From positions 1 to 16,643 of the forward strand of contig CAYNWG010000018.1 in NCBI GenBank assembly GCA_964400865.1: a DNA stretch of 16,643 bases. Reading direction: 5' to 3'. Shown here piece by piece: positions 6,666 through 15,124 of this stretch. The notes below the pieces were generated by a model. The model made no database searches. It was not told where the DNA came from and worked only from the letters and a program-made list of their open reading frames with translations. The number at the start of each line of letters is the position of its first letter. Positions within the stretch are counted from its first letter, which is position 1. The position numbers and the translations under genes were made by a program. Source of the DNA: DAOQVB01 sp964400865. GTDB taxonomy: Bacteria > Patescibacteriota > Microgenomatia > UBA1400 > PJMF01.

Positions 6666-8081
6666 TCAGAGATACTTTTTGCCCAATAAAGCACGTGTTC
6701 TTAGTCGAGAATGTTGTTTTTTACTGAAACGGTGGGCTTCATCTCGGATTTGTTGCACGAGTTGTAATCCCGGGTGGCGCGAATCTAAATTTATGATTGC
6801 ATAAGAGATTTTTAAACGATTTGAAGATCGATCAACTTTGGGAAAAATCAAGCGATCGGGGCGTTTGGCAATGCTGATCATTGGGGTCGACCATTGCCAA
6901 ACGCTCAAAGCAGCTCGAAGCTGACCTTTGCCTCCATCTATGATCATTAAGTCAGGCATCCCCCACTCCGGATGGTTTTGCCGACGAATTAACGCCTCCC
7001 GAATCATTTGGTAATCGTCGGGAGTATTCAGTGTTCGGATATTGAATAAGCGATAGTCAGCAGGGTCCGCTTGACCGTCAGTAAAACTTACCAATGCTAC
7101 TGCGGCATTTGTGCCACTGGTGTTACTCACATCGTAACCTTCAATTTTTTTCAGCGAATATTGTTTCGGTAAACCAAGGTAAAGCTGTAGCAACCTGCTC
7201 AAATAAGTTACCTGGTTATCTGGACGGCTTTCCGCTAAATTAAGTAATTGGGGATCTGGTTTTAAGTAGTATGGTTCTTTTGTAACTGCCGTAACTGCTT
7301 GAATCATATCTCTAGTTTTTGCTGCCGCCTCAAACAGGTTTTGTTTGGACTGCAGTTTCATTGAAAGATTTAGTTGTTTAAGCAAATCGCTCGATTTGCC
7401 ATGGAGAAAAAGCGAAAGTTGCCTGAGGTTAGTTCGATACTCATTCAGAGTAATCTTGCCACAACATACTCCAGAGCAGAGATGTAGGTGAGAATAAAAA
7501 CATCCCGCGGTATTTGAAGGATTGTCACACCATCGAAAAATAGTTCGGGCAATTTTGAGAACTTGCTGTACTTGGTAGCTATTGGCAAACGGACCAAAAA
7601 AATTCGGCTTTGTTTTATCAAAAACCAATTGTTTTTTTCTTACCTGAATTACTTGAGGATACGTATCTGACGTTATACAAATATATAGCGGACTTTTATC
7701 GTCTTTTAACAGGATGTTGTAGCTGGGTTGATAGGTGCGAATCAATTCAGCCTCAGTCAAAATTGCTGCCAGTTCACTTGGCAGCACTTGGAATTGCACT
7801 TGCTGAGCCGTTTGGACCATTTGTAGGATTCTCAATGGCAGTCGTTTGAGTTGAGTATAACTAGACAATCGGCGTTTGAGGTTCTTGGCTTTCCCGACGT
7901 AAGATGGCTTGCCGTTTGTGTCGGTAAACCAGTAGACTCCCGGTAAGGAGGGCGCAGATACTACCTGCGATGCCCAAACCAAAGTAGAACTCGATTCTGG
8001 CGAGGTAATATGGGAGGATAAGGACTGGTGTTTCGCTGTTGACATATTGTGTTGGCCCAGATTGGTTCGTGATGGCAACAA
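6666..8081 (-). CDS. uvrC: UvrC excinuclease subunit, lacking the C-terminal HhH region
   Basis: UvrC makes the dual incisions of nucleotide excision repair. Seen in order are: a GIY-YIG domain (LPGVYW 46-51, YVGKAKNLKRR 61-71); the Cys-bearing CFYSHLHLCSGVCCG (194-208); a UVR-like helix pair (FEAAAKTRDMI, 250-260); and the RNase H-like endonuclease with EGYDVSN (Asp317), IIDGGKGQ (Asp382) and RDEAHRF (His450). The protein stops at 471 residues, about 15 after RDEAHRF, where typical UvrC continues into a tandem helix-hairpin-helix region and reaches about 600. The next promoter follows directly, so no remnant fits. The 5' end overlaps the transglutaminase gene by up to 221 bp; the true start could be the ATG at 8045 or a later non-ATG codon, but the conserved domain itself already overlaps by 86 bp. 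Confidence 0.92.
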   Translation of the reverse strand: MLPSRTNLGQHNMSTAKHQSLSSHITSPESSSTLVWASQVVSAPSLPGVYWFTDTNGKPSYVGKAKNLKRRLSSYTQLKRLPLRILQMVQTAQQVQFQVLPSELAAILTEAELIRTYQPSYNILLKDDKSPLYICITSDTYPQVIQVRKKQLVFDKTKPNFFGPFANSYQVQQVLKIARTIFRWCDNPSNTAGCFYSHLHLCSGVCCGKITLNEYRTNLRQLSLFLHGKSSDLLKQLNLSMKLQSKQNLFEAAAKTRDMIQAVTAVTKEPYYLKPDPQLLNLAESRPDNQVTYLSRLLQLYLGLPKQYSLKKIEGYDVSNTSGTNAAVALVSFTDGQADPADYRLFNIRTLNTPDDYQMIREALIRRQNHPEWGMPDLMIIDGGKGQLRAALSVWQWSTPMISIAKRPDRLIFPKVDRSSNRLKISYAIINLDSRHPGLQLVQQIRDEAHRFSKKQHSRLRTRALLGKKYL

Positions 8082-9765
8082 TGATTGTATCCATTATTGG
8101 CAAAAGTTGGTCGCTCGTTAAGAAGATCAAGCGCTTTTCGGTAGCGAAGGGCAAAAAAACCTCTGGAAAACTATCTTTGGAAAGCCATTTTACTGTGATT
8201 TGGTTTTTTTGCCCACGTACCCCAACCGAAGTATTGTACCAAGCTTTGCCAGTTTGATTTTCAACCGCTACTTGGAAGAATCCAGGAATAGCGATTCCAT
8301 ACATTTGTTTGTTTTCAAATTTCGCGGAGTAGTTGGGAATAATTTCTGGAAATTCAGTCGTAACGGTAACTACGGCGGTTTGTTCTTTTGATTCTAGTGG
8401 TTTAAACGCTCCGGCAGGAGGTGGTTGTGAACTTGAAATACCATTGTAGGCAAACACAATATGATTTAAATCAAAGAAGTTAAAGTAGTCAACTCCTCCG
8501 GTGGTATCTTCCCAAGTTGGATCGATTGGTTTCCAAACTTGATTTGATTTATCATAATATTCTGGCCATGTGTGTAGCACATCCGCATCCAAACTAAGTG
8601 GTCGTAATTCTGGTTGATTAGTATGGGCATACCCCGTGGCTCTTCGGGCAGGTATGCCATTGCTCCGAGCAACTGCGATAAATAAATCGGTAAATTCTTG
8701 GCAAACCGCATCTTGAGTATTTTGAAGACTGCCGGCAGCGCCATAGCGGGTTCTACTGTTGGTAAGTGGTAATTCAGTATAGTTCAGTTTGTCAACAACA
8801 GCCTCATAGATTGCTTGAGGGGATTGAAACTGATTTGCCAGAGCAATGATTGTTGGATCTTGAGTTTCCCAGTATTCGAGGGGTTGAATCAACTTGGATT
8901 CATTAATCGTCAGTTGTTTGTGTTTTGGATTTACAGAAAGTTCGGTGTAAGCTTGCGCGGTAACTACTTTTTGTTCAAGCGGTTCTAAGTAATATTCGGC
9001 TAACCAATTACCATCTTCGTCCATAGAAACACTTTCTGGTTTTGGATCGAGGTTGGTATACAGCATCCGTTGATAGGGAGTGTCTGGTGGTAGCGTCAAA
9101 CTTGTACTAACTTTATAGTTTTGAGGGTTGTCTAAATAGTAGGTAAGGTCTAATTGATATCTCTGACTTTCACCAAAGACTGCAGTAATTCCTTCACCTA
9201 GATAATTTTGATAAACAAACTCGCTCCACCCAGCCAAATCACGAATAGTGGTTGGAGAAGGATCGACTCTGTAGGGTCGGCCAAATTCTTTTGGTACTCT
9301 TACAATTAGGGTTGATTTAACATACGCACCAACTTGTTGAGTTTTTGGAATAGTGACTTCTAGTACTTTACCATTGAGCGTGGCAAATACTGGGCTGGCA
9401 AATTGAATTGAAAAATTCCTTTTTTTACCTTCTCCAACAATCTCGTTTGGAAAGTCGAAGGAAATTGACGTTTTTTCAGCTGATTTATCAATTTGTGGCT
9501 CGAGCGGAATTCCTTCATTGATGACTGAAACACCAGTTATGCCTGATAAAGAAGTTTGGTAACCATATTTAGAGATGTAGTAGGAGGGAGTTGTATTGGT
9601 AACTATAAAAGAGTGAATAACTGTGGGAGAGCTATTTTTGTTGATTGTATAAACAGAACTGAGCTCTGTTGTAAATTCACCATCTGCCAGACTAACTGAA
9701 GTATTTGTAAAAAAAATACAATACGAAATGGAAATAATTAATAAAAAGCGAAAAAAGGTTTTCAC
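7861..9765 (-). CDS. Exported transglutaminase-like protein with C-terminal membrane anchor
   Basis: This 634-residue protein starts with GTG and a signal peptide (MKTFFRFLLI, to about residue 27). A long beta-rich extracellular region (30-300) follows. Next comes a transglutaminase/cysteine-protease-like core with the triad Cys355 (AVCQEFTDLF), His398 (DVLHTWPEYY) and Asp415 (IDPTWED). A further beta region precedes one membrane helix (about 593-614) and a short basic tail. The likely topology is an enzyme outside the membrane with its tail inside. Relatives crosslink or cleave peptide amides; the substrate here is unknown. It lies 46 bp after uvrA, and its 3' end overlaps uvrC in another frame. 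A link to the nearby 7TM protein is possible because UUP1 proteins normally combine a transglutaminase-like and a 7TM part. Confidence 0.85.
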   Translation of the reverse strand: MKTFFRFLLIISISYCIFFTNTSVSLADGEFTTELSSVYTINKNSSPTVIHSFIVTNTTPSYYISKYGYQTSLSGITGVSVINEGIPLEPQIDKSAEKTSISFDFPNEIVGEGKKRNFSIQFASPVFATLNGKVLEVTIPKTQQVGAYVKSTLIVRVPKEFGRPYRVDPSPTTIRDLAGWSEFVYQNYLGEGITAVFGESQRYQLDLTYYLDNPQNYKVSTSLTLPPDTPYQRMLYTNLDPKPESVSMDEDGNWLAEYYLEPLEQKVVTAQAYTELSVNPKHKQLTINESKLIQPLEYWETQDPTIIALANQFQSPQAIYEAVVDKLNYTELPLTNSRTRYGAAGSLQNTQDAVCQEFTDLFIAVARSNGIPARRATGYAHTNQPELRPLSLDADVLHTWPEYYDKSNQVWKPIDPTWEDTTGGVDYFNFFDLNHIVFAYNGISSSQPPPAGAFKPLESKEQTAVVTVTTEFPEIIPNYSAKFENKQMYGIAIPGFFQVAVENQTGKAWYNTSVGVRGQKNQITVKWLSKDSFPEVFLPFATEKRLIFLTSDQLLPIMDTIIVAITNQSGPTQYVNSETPVLILPYYLARIEFYFGLGIAGSICALLTGSLLVYRHKRQAILRRESQEPQTPIV

Positions 9766-9811
9766 TCAACTAGTGTACTGTGATTTTAGATGGATGAAAA
9801 GCAGCTTATAT

Positions 9812-12766
9812 TTACAAAAACTGTCCGGTTACAGAATTGTTTTGATTATGTGCTTGGGTTGGCGGTCCAGCATATAACACCTCGCCACCGCCTTCACCTC
9901 CCTCTGGCCCAAGGTCAATCAACCAGTCGGCGTTTCTGATCACGTCTAAGTTATGCTCAATCACGATCACGGTATTTTGATGTGTCACCAGTTGGGATAA
10001 GACATTGAGTAGTTTTTGCGTATCAGCGAAATGCAGACCGGTAGTAGGTTCGTCTAACAAGTAGACATTGTGTTGTTGCGTCTGATGAGCGAGCTCTTTG
10101 GCTAATTTTAATCGTTGAGCCTCTCCCCCACTTAAGGTTGGCGCCGGTTGCCCAAGTTCTAAATAACCCAAGCCGACTTCTTTTAACGTTCCAAGTTTTT
10201 TCCTCAAAGCTGCATGAGACATAAAAAAGTCATATGCTTCGTCAATTGTCAGATGCAGCACTTGATCGATTGATTTGCCCTTATATTCAATGGACAATGT
10301 TTCTTCGTTATACCGTTTTCCTTGGCAAACATCACAAGTTACGTACACATCGGCTAAAAACTGCATTTCGATCTTGAGCTGACCATCGCCTTGACAAGCT
10401 TCACACCTTCCTCCTTTCGTGTTAAAACTAAACCTGCCCGCTTTGTAGTTTCGAATTCTAGCTTCTGGAGTGAGCGCAAAAAGTTCACGAATGTAATCAA
10501 AGGCTTTGGAATATGTAGCAGGATTTGAGCGCGGGGTTTTTCCAATCGGTTTTTGATCAATGAGATAAACTTTTTTTACCACATCTGGTACAACTATTCT
10601 TTCGATTGTAGCTGATTCCAAATCACTTCGATATCCCAGTTGTTTGGCAAGATGATAATAGAGGGTGTCGTGCAGTAAGGTGGATTTGCCGGATCCAGAA
10701 ACTCCAGTAATACAAATCAGCTTTCCTAGAGGAAAATTCACATCAATCGATTTTAAATTATGATGGGCAGCTCCATAGAGGCTAATTGCGGATTGTGATT
10801 GAGTGGGCGCATCTTCGTCTACCACTTTTCTCTCCGTGTTTACCTTCAGAATTTTTCTGGAAACGTTTTTTTTGCCAGAAAGGTACTGTCCTGTAAGTGA
10901 ATTTGGATTGGCTTCTACCTCGGCTGGAGTACCATGAGCAACAATCTTGCCCCCGTGGCGGCCAGCCCCTGGCCCAAAATCAAATACATATTCGGCTGAA
11001 CGAATCACTTCTTCATCATGTTCCACCACCACCACAGTATTGCCTTTATCGCGTAAGTTGCACAGCGTTTGAATTAAGCGCTGGTTGTCTCGCTGGTGTA
11101 AACCTATGGTTGGTTCGTCTAGGATATACAATACACCAGACAACCCCGTACCAATTTGCGAGGCCAAACGAATGCGTTGAGCTTCGCCTCCAGCCAACGT
11201 ACCCGCTTCACGACCCAAGGACAGATAATTCAAACCTACTGCAGATAAAAATTCCAGTCTAGATACAATCTCTTTCAAAATTGATTCGGCGATTTGACTC
11301 TCTTTTTTCGTTAAAATAGTTTTGTTTTCATCGACGAGTTTTTGTGACCAAGCGAGACAATGATTGATGGGAAGTTGTGTTACTTGGTAAATTGATTGTT
11401 TGTCTATTGTCACTGCCAATGCATCTTTATTCAGTCGAGCGCCTTCACAAGTGGGGCAAATTTGCTTTTGCATGAATTGATTTATTTCATGGCGCATAAA
11501 CTCTGACTCAGTTTCTTGATATCTGCGTTCCAAGTTGGTAATAAAGCCTTCAAATTTTTCTTGAATACTGGTTGTTCGACCTTCGCGATTTTCGCCAATG
11601 ACTGTGTAAAGTTTGTCGCTACCATAGAGCAATGCTGTTTGTGTAGCCGCATCAAAGTCGCTCCATGGGGTTTTGCGGAAGTCATATTTTGTTTGCGAAA
11701 CCACTTCTTGGACCAATCTAGCCCACCAAGTATCTGTGCTTAGGGTTCGGGAAAACGGAATGATTGCCCCCTCACTCAAGCTGAGATTGGGAGCAATGAT
11801 TTTCTCTCGATCAATTTTTAGCAGTGAGCCTAGGCCAGTACAAGTGGGACAGGCTCCTTGGGGCGCATTAAAGGAAAATAAACGCGGTTCCAACTCGGGT
11901 AGAGATATATTGCAATGACTACATGCCAGCTTTTCACTAAACAAAGTATCCTCAAATTCTTTGGGTTTTTCTGGAAAAATAAACCCTTCATCGTTAATAA
12001 AACTGATTGTCACAAAACCATCGCTGAGTTTGAGTGCTTCTTCTATGCCTCTGCTAATATCGCTTTTGAGTTGTTGCTTCTCTGAATCAGATTTTTGTTG
12101 TTGTCTGCTCCAGCTAATTCGGTTGAGCACTACAGAAATTGAGTGGCGATTGGTTTTCAGTAACTCAATTTTGTCGGAGAGAGCAAAGATTTCTTTATCT
12201 ATCCGGACGTGTCGGTAGCCCTGCTGTTCCAAGCGCTCAAGCAATGTAGAAAAACTACCCTTTTTTTCACGAATAATCGGTGAGAGGATCATGAGTCTGA
12301 GTGGAGTGCCAGTCAAACGGCGCTCTATTTCAAATACAATTTGTTTTACAATCTGATCCACTGTTTGACTGGCCACTTCTCTGCCACAACTCGGACAACT
12401 TGGATGACCAACTCGTGCATACAACAAGCGTAAATAATCGTATATTTCAGTAATGGTGCCGACAGTGGAGCGTGGATTATGAGAGGTAGTTTTTTGATCG
12501 ATTGAGATAGCTGGCGAAAGTCCCTCGATACTTTCAACCTCAGGTTTTTTCATTAACCCCAAGAATTGACGGGCATATGAACTCAAAGATTCAACATAGC
12601 GTCGTTGGCCCTCGGCATATAAAGTATCAAAAGCGAGGGAACTTTTGCCACTGCCTGATAATCCAGTTAAAACCACCAACTGGTTTTTGGGAATTTGCAA
12701 ATCTATATTTTGCAAATTGTGTTCTTTGGCACCTTTGATGGTAATAAATTGTGGTTGGGTTGACAT
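9812..12766 (-). CDS. uvrA: UvrA excinuclease ATPase subunit
   Basis: This 984-residue UvrA recognises DNA damage and loads UvrB in nucleotide excision repair. Both ABC ATPase modules are intact: Walker A GLSGSGKS (35-42) and GVSGSGKS (688-695), signatures LAGGEAQ (524-530) and LSGGEAQ (878-884), and Walker B ILDEPTIG (548-555) and LLDEPTTG (903-910). Zinc-type CxxC pairs lie at 282/285 with 306/309, at 437/440, and at 788/791 with 811/814. Length is slightly above the usual 940, partly through a Ser/Gln/Lys-rich stretch around 220-240. It has a near-consensus promoter (12777-12805) ending ten bases before the ATG, and no Shine-Dalgarno site. uvrC is two genes downstream on the same strand; uvrB is not in the window. 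Confidence 0.98.
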   Translation of the reverse strand: MSTQPQFITIKGAKEHNLQNIDLQIPKNQLVVLTGLSGSGKSSLAFDTLYAEGQRRYVESLSSYARQFLGLMKKPEVESIEGLSPAISIDQKTTSHNPRSTVGTITEIYDYLRLLYARVGHPSCPSCGREVASQTVDQIVKQIVFEIERRLTGTPLRLMILSPIIREKKGSFSTLLERLEQQGYRHVRIDKEIFALSDKIELLKTNRHSISVVLNRISWSRQQQKSDSEKQQLKSDISRGIEEALKLSDGFVTISFINDEGFIFPEKPKEFEDTLFSEKLACSHCNISLPELEPRLFSFNAPQGACPTCTGLGSLLKIDREKIIAPNLSLSEGAIIPFSRTLSTDTWWARLVQEVVSQTKYDFRKTPWSDFDAATQTALLYGSDKLYTVIGENREGRTTSIQEKFEGFITNLERRYQETESEFMRHEINQFMQKQICPTCEGARLNKDALAVTIDKQSIYQVTQLPINHCLAWSQKLVDENKTILTKKESQIAESILKEIVSRLEFLSAVGLNYLSLGREAGTLAGGEAQRIRLASQIGTGLSGVLYILDEPTIGLHQRDNQRLIQTLCNLRDKGNTVVVVEHDEEVIRSAEYVFDFGPGAGRHGGKIVAHGTPAEVEANPNSLTGQYLSGKKNVSRKILKVNTERKVVDEDAPTQSQSAISLYGAAHHNLKSIDVNFPLGKLICITGVSGSGKSTLLHDTLYYHLAKQLGYRSDLESATIERIVVPDVVKKVYLIDQKPIGKTPRSNPATYSKAFDYIRELFALTPEARIRNYKAGRFSFNTKGGRCEACQGDGQLKIEMQFLADVYVTCDVCQGKRYNEETLSIEYKGKSIDQVLHLTIDEAYDFFMSHAALRKKLGTLKEVGLGYLELGQPAPTLSGGEAQRLKLAKELAHQTQQHNVYLLDEPTTGLHFADTQKLLNVLSQLVTHQNTVIVIEHNLDVIRNADWLIDLGPEGGEGGGEVLYAGPPTQAHNQNNSVTGQFL

Positions 12767-12776
12767 AAAGTAGCAA

Positions 12777-12805
12777 ATTATAGCGGAAAAGTGGCTAAAT
12801 GTCAG
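12777..12805 (-). promoter_or_regulatory. Sigma70-type promoter of uvrA
   Basis: The minus strand shows CTGACA (12805-12800), exactly 17 bases, then TATAAT (12782-12777). The -10 ends ten bases before the ATG at 12766, giving a predicted leader of only about four bases. I see no LexA-like box in the gap. Confidence 0.7.
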
Positions 12806-12842
12806 GTATGAGGTCGTGCTAAAAAACTAGGTTGTAATGCGG

Positions 12843-12848
12843 TACAAT
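12843..12848 (+). promoter_or_regulatory. Candidate -10 element of tRNA-Leu(UAG)
   Basis: TACAAT lies 11 bases before the mature 5' end of the tRNA. No good -35 is visible at normal spacing. The placement mirrors the -10 before tRNA-Arg (15235-15240). Confidence 0.4.
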
Positions 12849-12859
12849 AGGGGCTCACT

Positions 12860-12941
12860 GCCGAGGTGTTGGAATTGGTAGACAAGCACGGCTTAGAACC
12901 GTGTGCCGCAAGGCGTGAGGGTTCGACCCCCTCTCTCGGCA
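12860..12941 (+). tRNA. tRNA-Leu(UAG)
   Basis: The acceptor stem GCCGAGG pairs with TCTCGGC (one G-U). The anticodon stem is CACGG/CCGTG around loop CTTAGAA, so the anticodon is UAG and reads CUA. A long variable arm (TGCCGCAAGGCG) marks it as a class II leucine tRNA, and the T-loop GGTTCGACCCC is normal. The discriminator is A; CCA is not encoded. Confidence 0.97.
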
Positions 12942-12956
12942 CAATTCCGATTGTGC
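12939..12956. terminator. Hairpin at the tRNA-Leu(UAG) 3' end
   Basis: GCACAAT and ATTGTGC form a 7-bp stem around a TCCG loop. The stem begins within the last bases of the tRNA and lies between the tRNA and the convergent gene ending at 12970. No U-tract follows on either strand, so it may be a processing or termination structure rather than a classical terminator. Confidence 0.35.
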
Positions 12957-12969
12957 AAGTGCTGAAAAT

Positions 12970-13641
12970 TTATTCTTCTGAAGTGGACTGCGCAAATTCC
13001 AACACAAAGTTTTCGTCTTCCGCCTCAATACCAAGCACCCTGTCGTTGTAACGAATTTCGTTCATAAATTGATTTACTGCTTTGGCCCAAGCTCCATTGG
13101 GACTATTTGGAGTATATTTTGTCATAATCAGCTCTGGTGTGACCAAGCCTTTATTGATGTAGTTTTTCTTTAGAATGGCGGCAGCTGTCGCAAAGTTTTC
13201 TTCATACGATGAAAAGCGCCAGGTGCCCTGGCTATGGACACCCAAGCCTAAGCAATTATACGAGTTTTCTGGGATGACTCGGCAAAGACCACTTTCATTC
13301 ATGGCAATTGCAGGTAATAGACGATAATCTAAACCTTGGGTATCAGCAATTCTCACCAGTTGTTCATGAAATTCAGGTGCTTCATTAAGCAGTTTTGGAT
13401 TATGCCGCACGATAAATTGCTTAATTGCTTCGCTCCGTGCGTCTTGGATTTCAACTACATCTGTCGTTGATTGCTCGGAGATCTCTAGCAGCGGTTGTGC
13501 AATGACCTCATTTACCACCGCGGAAACAGGTTGATAAACTGGCGCAGCTTTTGTTTGAGACATTTGATACAAAGCTACACAAGTCAACGTAGAACCAGTG
13601 ATGCATAAAGTCCATGAAAAAAGAAAAAACAACCGTTTCAT
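12970..13641 (-). CDS. Secreted lysozyme/glucosaminidase-like protein
   Basis: This 223-residue protein has an N-terminal signal or anchor (MKRLFFLFSW, hydrophobic to about 27). A Val/Glu-rich linker (35-75) leads to a lysozyme-like domain (about 75-205). The segment LLPAIAMNESGLCRVIPENSYNCLGLGV (108-135) fits the glucosaminidase/transglycosylase fold, with Glu116 as the likely catalytic acid, Cys120 and Cys130 as a possible disulphide, and a conserved GLG turn. It would cut peptidoglycan outside the membrane. It is transcribed divergently from the glycosidase-like gene, with a shared 70-bp intergenic region. The exact bond cleaved cannot be told. Confidence 0.78.
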   Translation of the reverse strand: MKRLFFLFSWTLCITGSTLTCVALYQMSQTKAAPVYQPVSAVVNEVIAQPLLEISEQSTTDVVEIQDARSEAIKQFIVRHNPKLLNEAPEFHEQLVRIADTQGLDYRLLPAIAMNESGLCRVIPENSYNCLGLGVHSQGTWRFSSYEENFATAAAILKKNYINKGLVTPELIMTKYTPNSPNGAWAKAVNQFMNEIRYNDRVLGIEAEDENFVLEFAQSTSEE

Positions 13642-13711
13642 ATATAGTATGATAATCCCTCACTATATCGAAAAAATGCCTGAAACGCAAATTAGCTGTT
13701 ATACTGCGCTT
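13642..13711. promoter_or_regulatory. Divergent promoter region between two secreted-protein genes
   Basis: On the plus strand TATACT (13700-13705) lies six bases before the ATG at 13712, predicting transcription that starts at the initiation codon. On the minus strand TATCAT (13654-13649) lies seven bases before the ATG at 13641. Neither has a strong -35. Both genes would be leaderless or almost so. Confidence 0.45.
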
Positions 13712-14722
13712 ATGAGAAGGCTATGGATTGTTTTGCTGGTGTTTTTTATCATGGTTCTTTCACCAGAATCGGTTAAGGCGAGCATTGATAGTATTGGTAT
13801 TCACATCCTTCATCCACAAGAGGTAGCGCAAGTTAGACAGCTTTTTTCTGAGCAGAATACTAACAGGGAAACACCGGTGTATGTTACTATCCCGTACTCT
13901 TTAGCTGATACAAAAAAATCAGTAGATTGGCAACTATTTTTTAAGCAATCCAAGGAGATGAATGTAATTCCGATTATTAGGCTCACGACAGCATTTGAGA
14001 AAAATTCTTGGCAAGTTCCTTCTAGAGGCGATATTGTTACTTTGTTGGATTCACTGGATAAAATGGATTGGCCACAAACAGAGCGCCGCATTATTGTTTT
14101 TAACGAAGTAAACCATTCCAAGGAGTGGGGTGGGCAGATATCGCCAAGAACGTACGCTTCAACTTTAGAATTTACTGCTAATTGGGCTCACACCCAAGCT
14201 CACTCATATGTAGTGTTACCTGCCGCGCTCGATCTAGCGGCGCCCCAAAGCACGATTAGTTGGGATGCGTATGCCTACTGGCAAGCGGTGTACCGAGAGA
14301 ATGCAGAAGTTTTTACATTGATTGACGGTTGGAATTCTCATTCCTATCCCAATCCGGCATTTTCTTCAGCACCAAGCAAAACTGGCCGAACTTCTTTGCA
14401 GGGATATAAACAAGAGCTCACCTGGCTCAAACAGTGGACAGAGGCAGAATTACCAGTTTATATTACCGAAACTGGTTGGGAGGTAAATCGAACCACTAGT
14501 CGGTACTTACAACAGTACTACATCTATGCACTCCAACACGTTTGGAGTGATGAGCGAATTGTGGCCGTAACCCCATTTGTGTTGAAGGGAGAGCCTGGTC
14601 CATTTGCTAACTTTAGTTTTCTCACGGGAGATGATAAACCAACGGTTCAATATCTTGCTTTACAAAAAGCTCTGAAACAACTTTGTGGGACTCAATGTCC
14701 TCAGGTTTTAAGTTTGAGATAG
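13712..14722 (+). CDS. Secreted clan GH-A glycosidase-like protein
   Basis: This 336-residue protein has a signal peptide (MRRLWIVLLVFFIMVL, cleavage near VKA-S at 23). The rest fits a TIM-barrel glycosidase of clan GH-A. FNEVNH (130-135) supplies the acid/base Glu132 after the conserved Asn, DGWNSHSYP (205-213) fits the barrel's active-site His/Tyr strand, and ITETGW (251-256) supplies the nucleophile Glu253. An upstream ATG at 13598 would add 38 residues across the divergent promoter and into the neighbouring gene; the ATG at 13712 is preferred because it starts the signal peptide. The substrate is unknown. It probably acts outside the cell, like the divergent lysozyme-like neighbour. Confidence 0.75.
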   Translation: MRRLWIVLLVFFIMVLSPESVKASIDSIGIHILHPQEVAQVRQLFSEQNTNRETPVYVTIPYSLADTKKSVDWQLFFKQSKEMNVIPIIRLTTAFEKNSWQVPSRGDIVTLLDSLDKMDWPQTERRIIVFNEVNHSKEWGGQISPRTYASTLEFTANWAHTQAHSYVVLPAALDLAAPQSTISWDAYAYWQAVYRENAEVFTLIDGWNSHSYPNPAFSSAPSKTGRTSLQGYKQELTWLKQWTEAELPVYITETGWEVNRTTSRYLQQYYIYALQHVWSDERIVAVTPFVLKGEPGPFANFSFLTGDDKPTVQYLALQKALKQLCGTQCPQVLSLR

Positions 14723-14762
14723 GCGCTCATCCCAATGCATTACCCATGGTGGAAATCGAATA

Positions 14763-14776
14763 TTTCTTTAAAGAAA
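14763..14776. repeat. 14-bp palindrome downstream of the glycosidase gene
   Basis: TTTCTTTAAAGAAA is a perfect palindrome, followed a few bases later by a run of six T. It could be part of a terminator for the plus-strand glycosidase gene or a protein site. The A/T-only core makes chance possible. Confidence 0.3.
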
Positions 14777-14816
14777 ACAAGCTTTTTTACCAGTACACAC
14801 TATTTGTATTTGATGG

Positions 14817-14886
14817 TTTAGTGTAAAGCATAGCCTCTTCTAGAGTCATGCTTTAGTGTAACCCATGTTTTTGAAAGCGGTGTAAC
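14817..14886. repeat. GTGTAA direct repeats and hairpin upstream of the winged-helix gene
   Basis: TTTAGTGTAA occurs twice exactly (14817-14826 and 14852-14861), and GTGTAAC occurs again at 14880-14886; a fourth GTGTAAC follows the gene at 15133-15139. The first two copies flank a hairpin: TAAAGCAT (14824-14831) pairs with ATGCTTTA (14848-14855), with an inner CTCT/AGAG stem. No U-tract follows. The spacing and closeness to a DNA-binding protein suggest operator sites. Confidence 0.5.
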
Positions 14887-14923
14887 GGTTATTGTCTGGA
14901 TTGAGCGATATTCTGATTGGAAA

Positions 14924-15124
14924 ATGAAAACTAATACGCGATTTCTAATACTGCAATATCTTGAAGATTACGAACGAGCAACACATCACCAACTGAGACA
15001 TCACCTTGGTATCAGTGCCCAAGCACTTCACAGACAGTTAAAAAAACTAGTCATTGAAAAAAACATTGTTGAAGTTGGGTTTTCCCCAAGAGTGGTTTGC
15101 TTGTTGGTTTCCCGACGAGATTGA
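14924..15124 (+). CDS. Small winged-helix DNA-binding protein
   Basis: This 66-residue protein is essentially one winged helix-turn-helix domain. A first helix (6-16) is followed by helix 2 (about 20-28, HHQLRHHLG), the turn GIS and a recognition helix (SAQALHRQLKKLVIEK, 31-46). A short beta wing (47-63) ends the protein. It has no effector domain, so it would be a minimal repressor or an antitoxin-like regulator without a visible toxin partner. It is flanked by four GTGTAA repeats on the same strand, which are good candidates for its own binding sites. The start ATG at 14924 has only a weak GGA upstream. It does not resemble the neighbours, and its function is otherwise unknown. Confidence 0.7.
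   Translation: MKTNTRFLILQYLEDYERATHHQLRHHLGISAQALHRQLKKLVIEKNIVEVGFSPRVVCLLVSRRD

Noticed and set aside
10897..11262. Open reading frame of 121 codons on the plus strand within uvrA
   Set aside because: It is antisense to a fully conserved UvrA region, has no ribosome-binding site, and its composition follows the uvrA codons.
13598..13711. Upstream ATG that would lengthen the glycosidase-like protein by 38 residues
   Set aside because: It would begin inside the divergent gene and run through the shared promoter, and the added residues are polar and precede an obvious signal peptide that starts at 13712.
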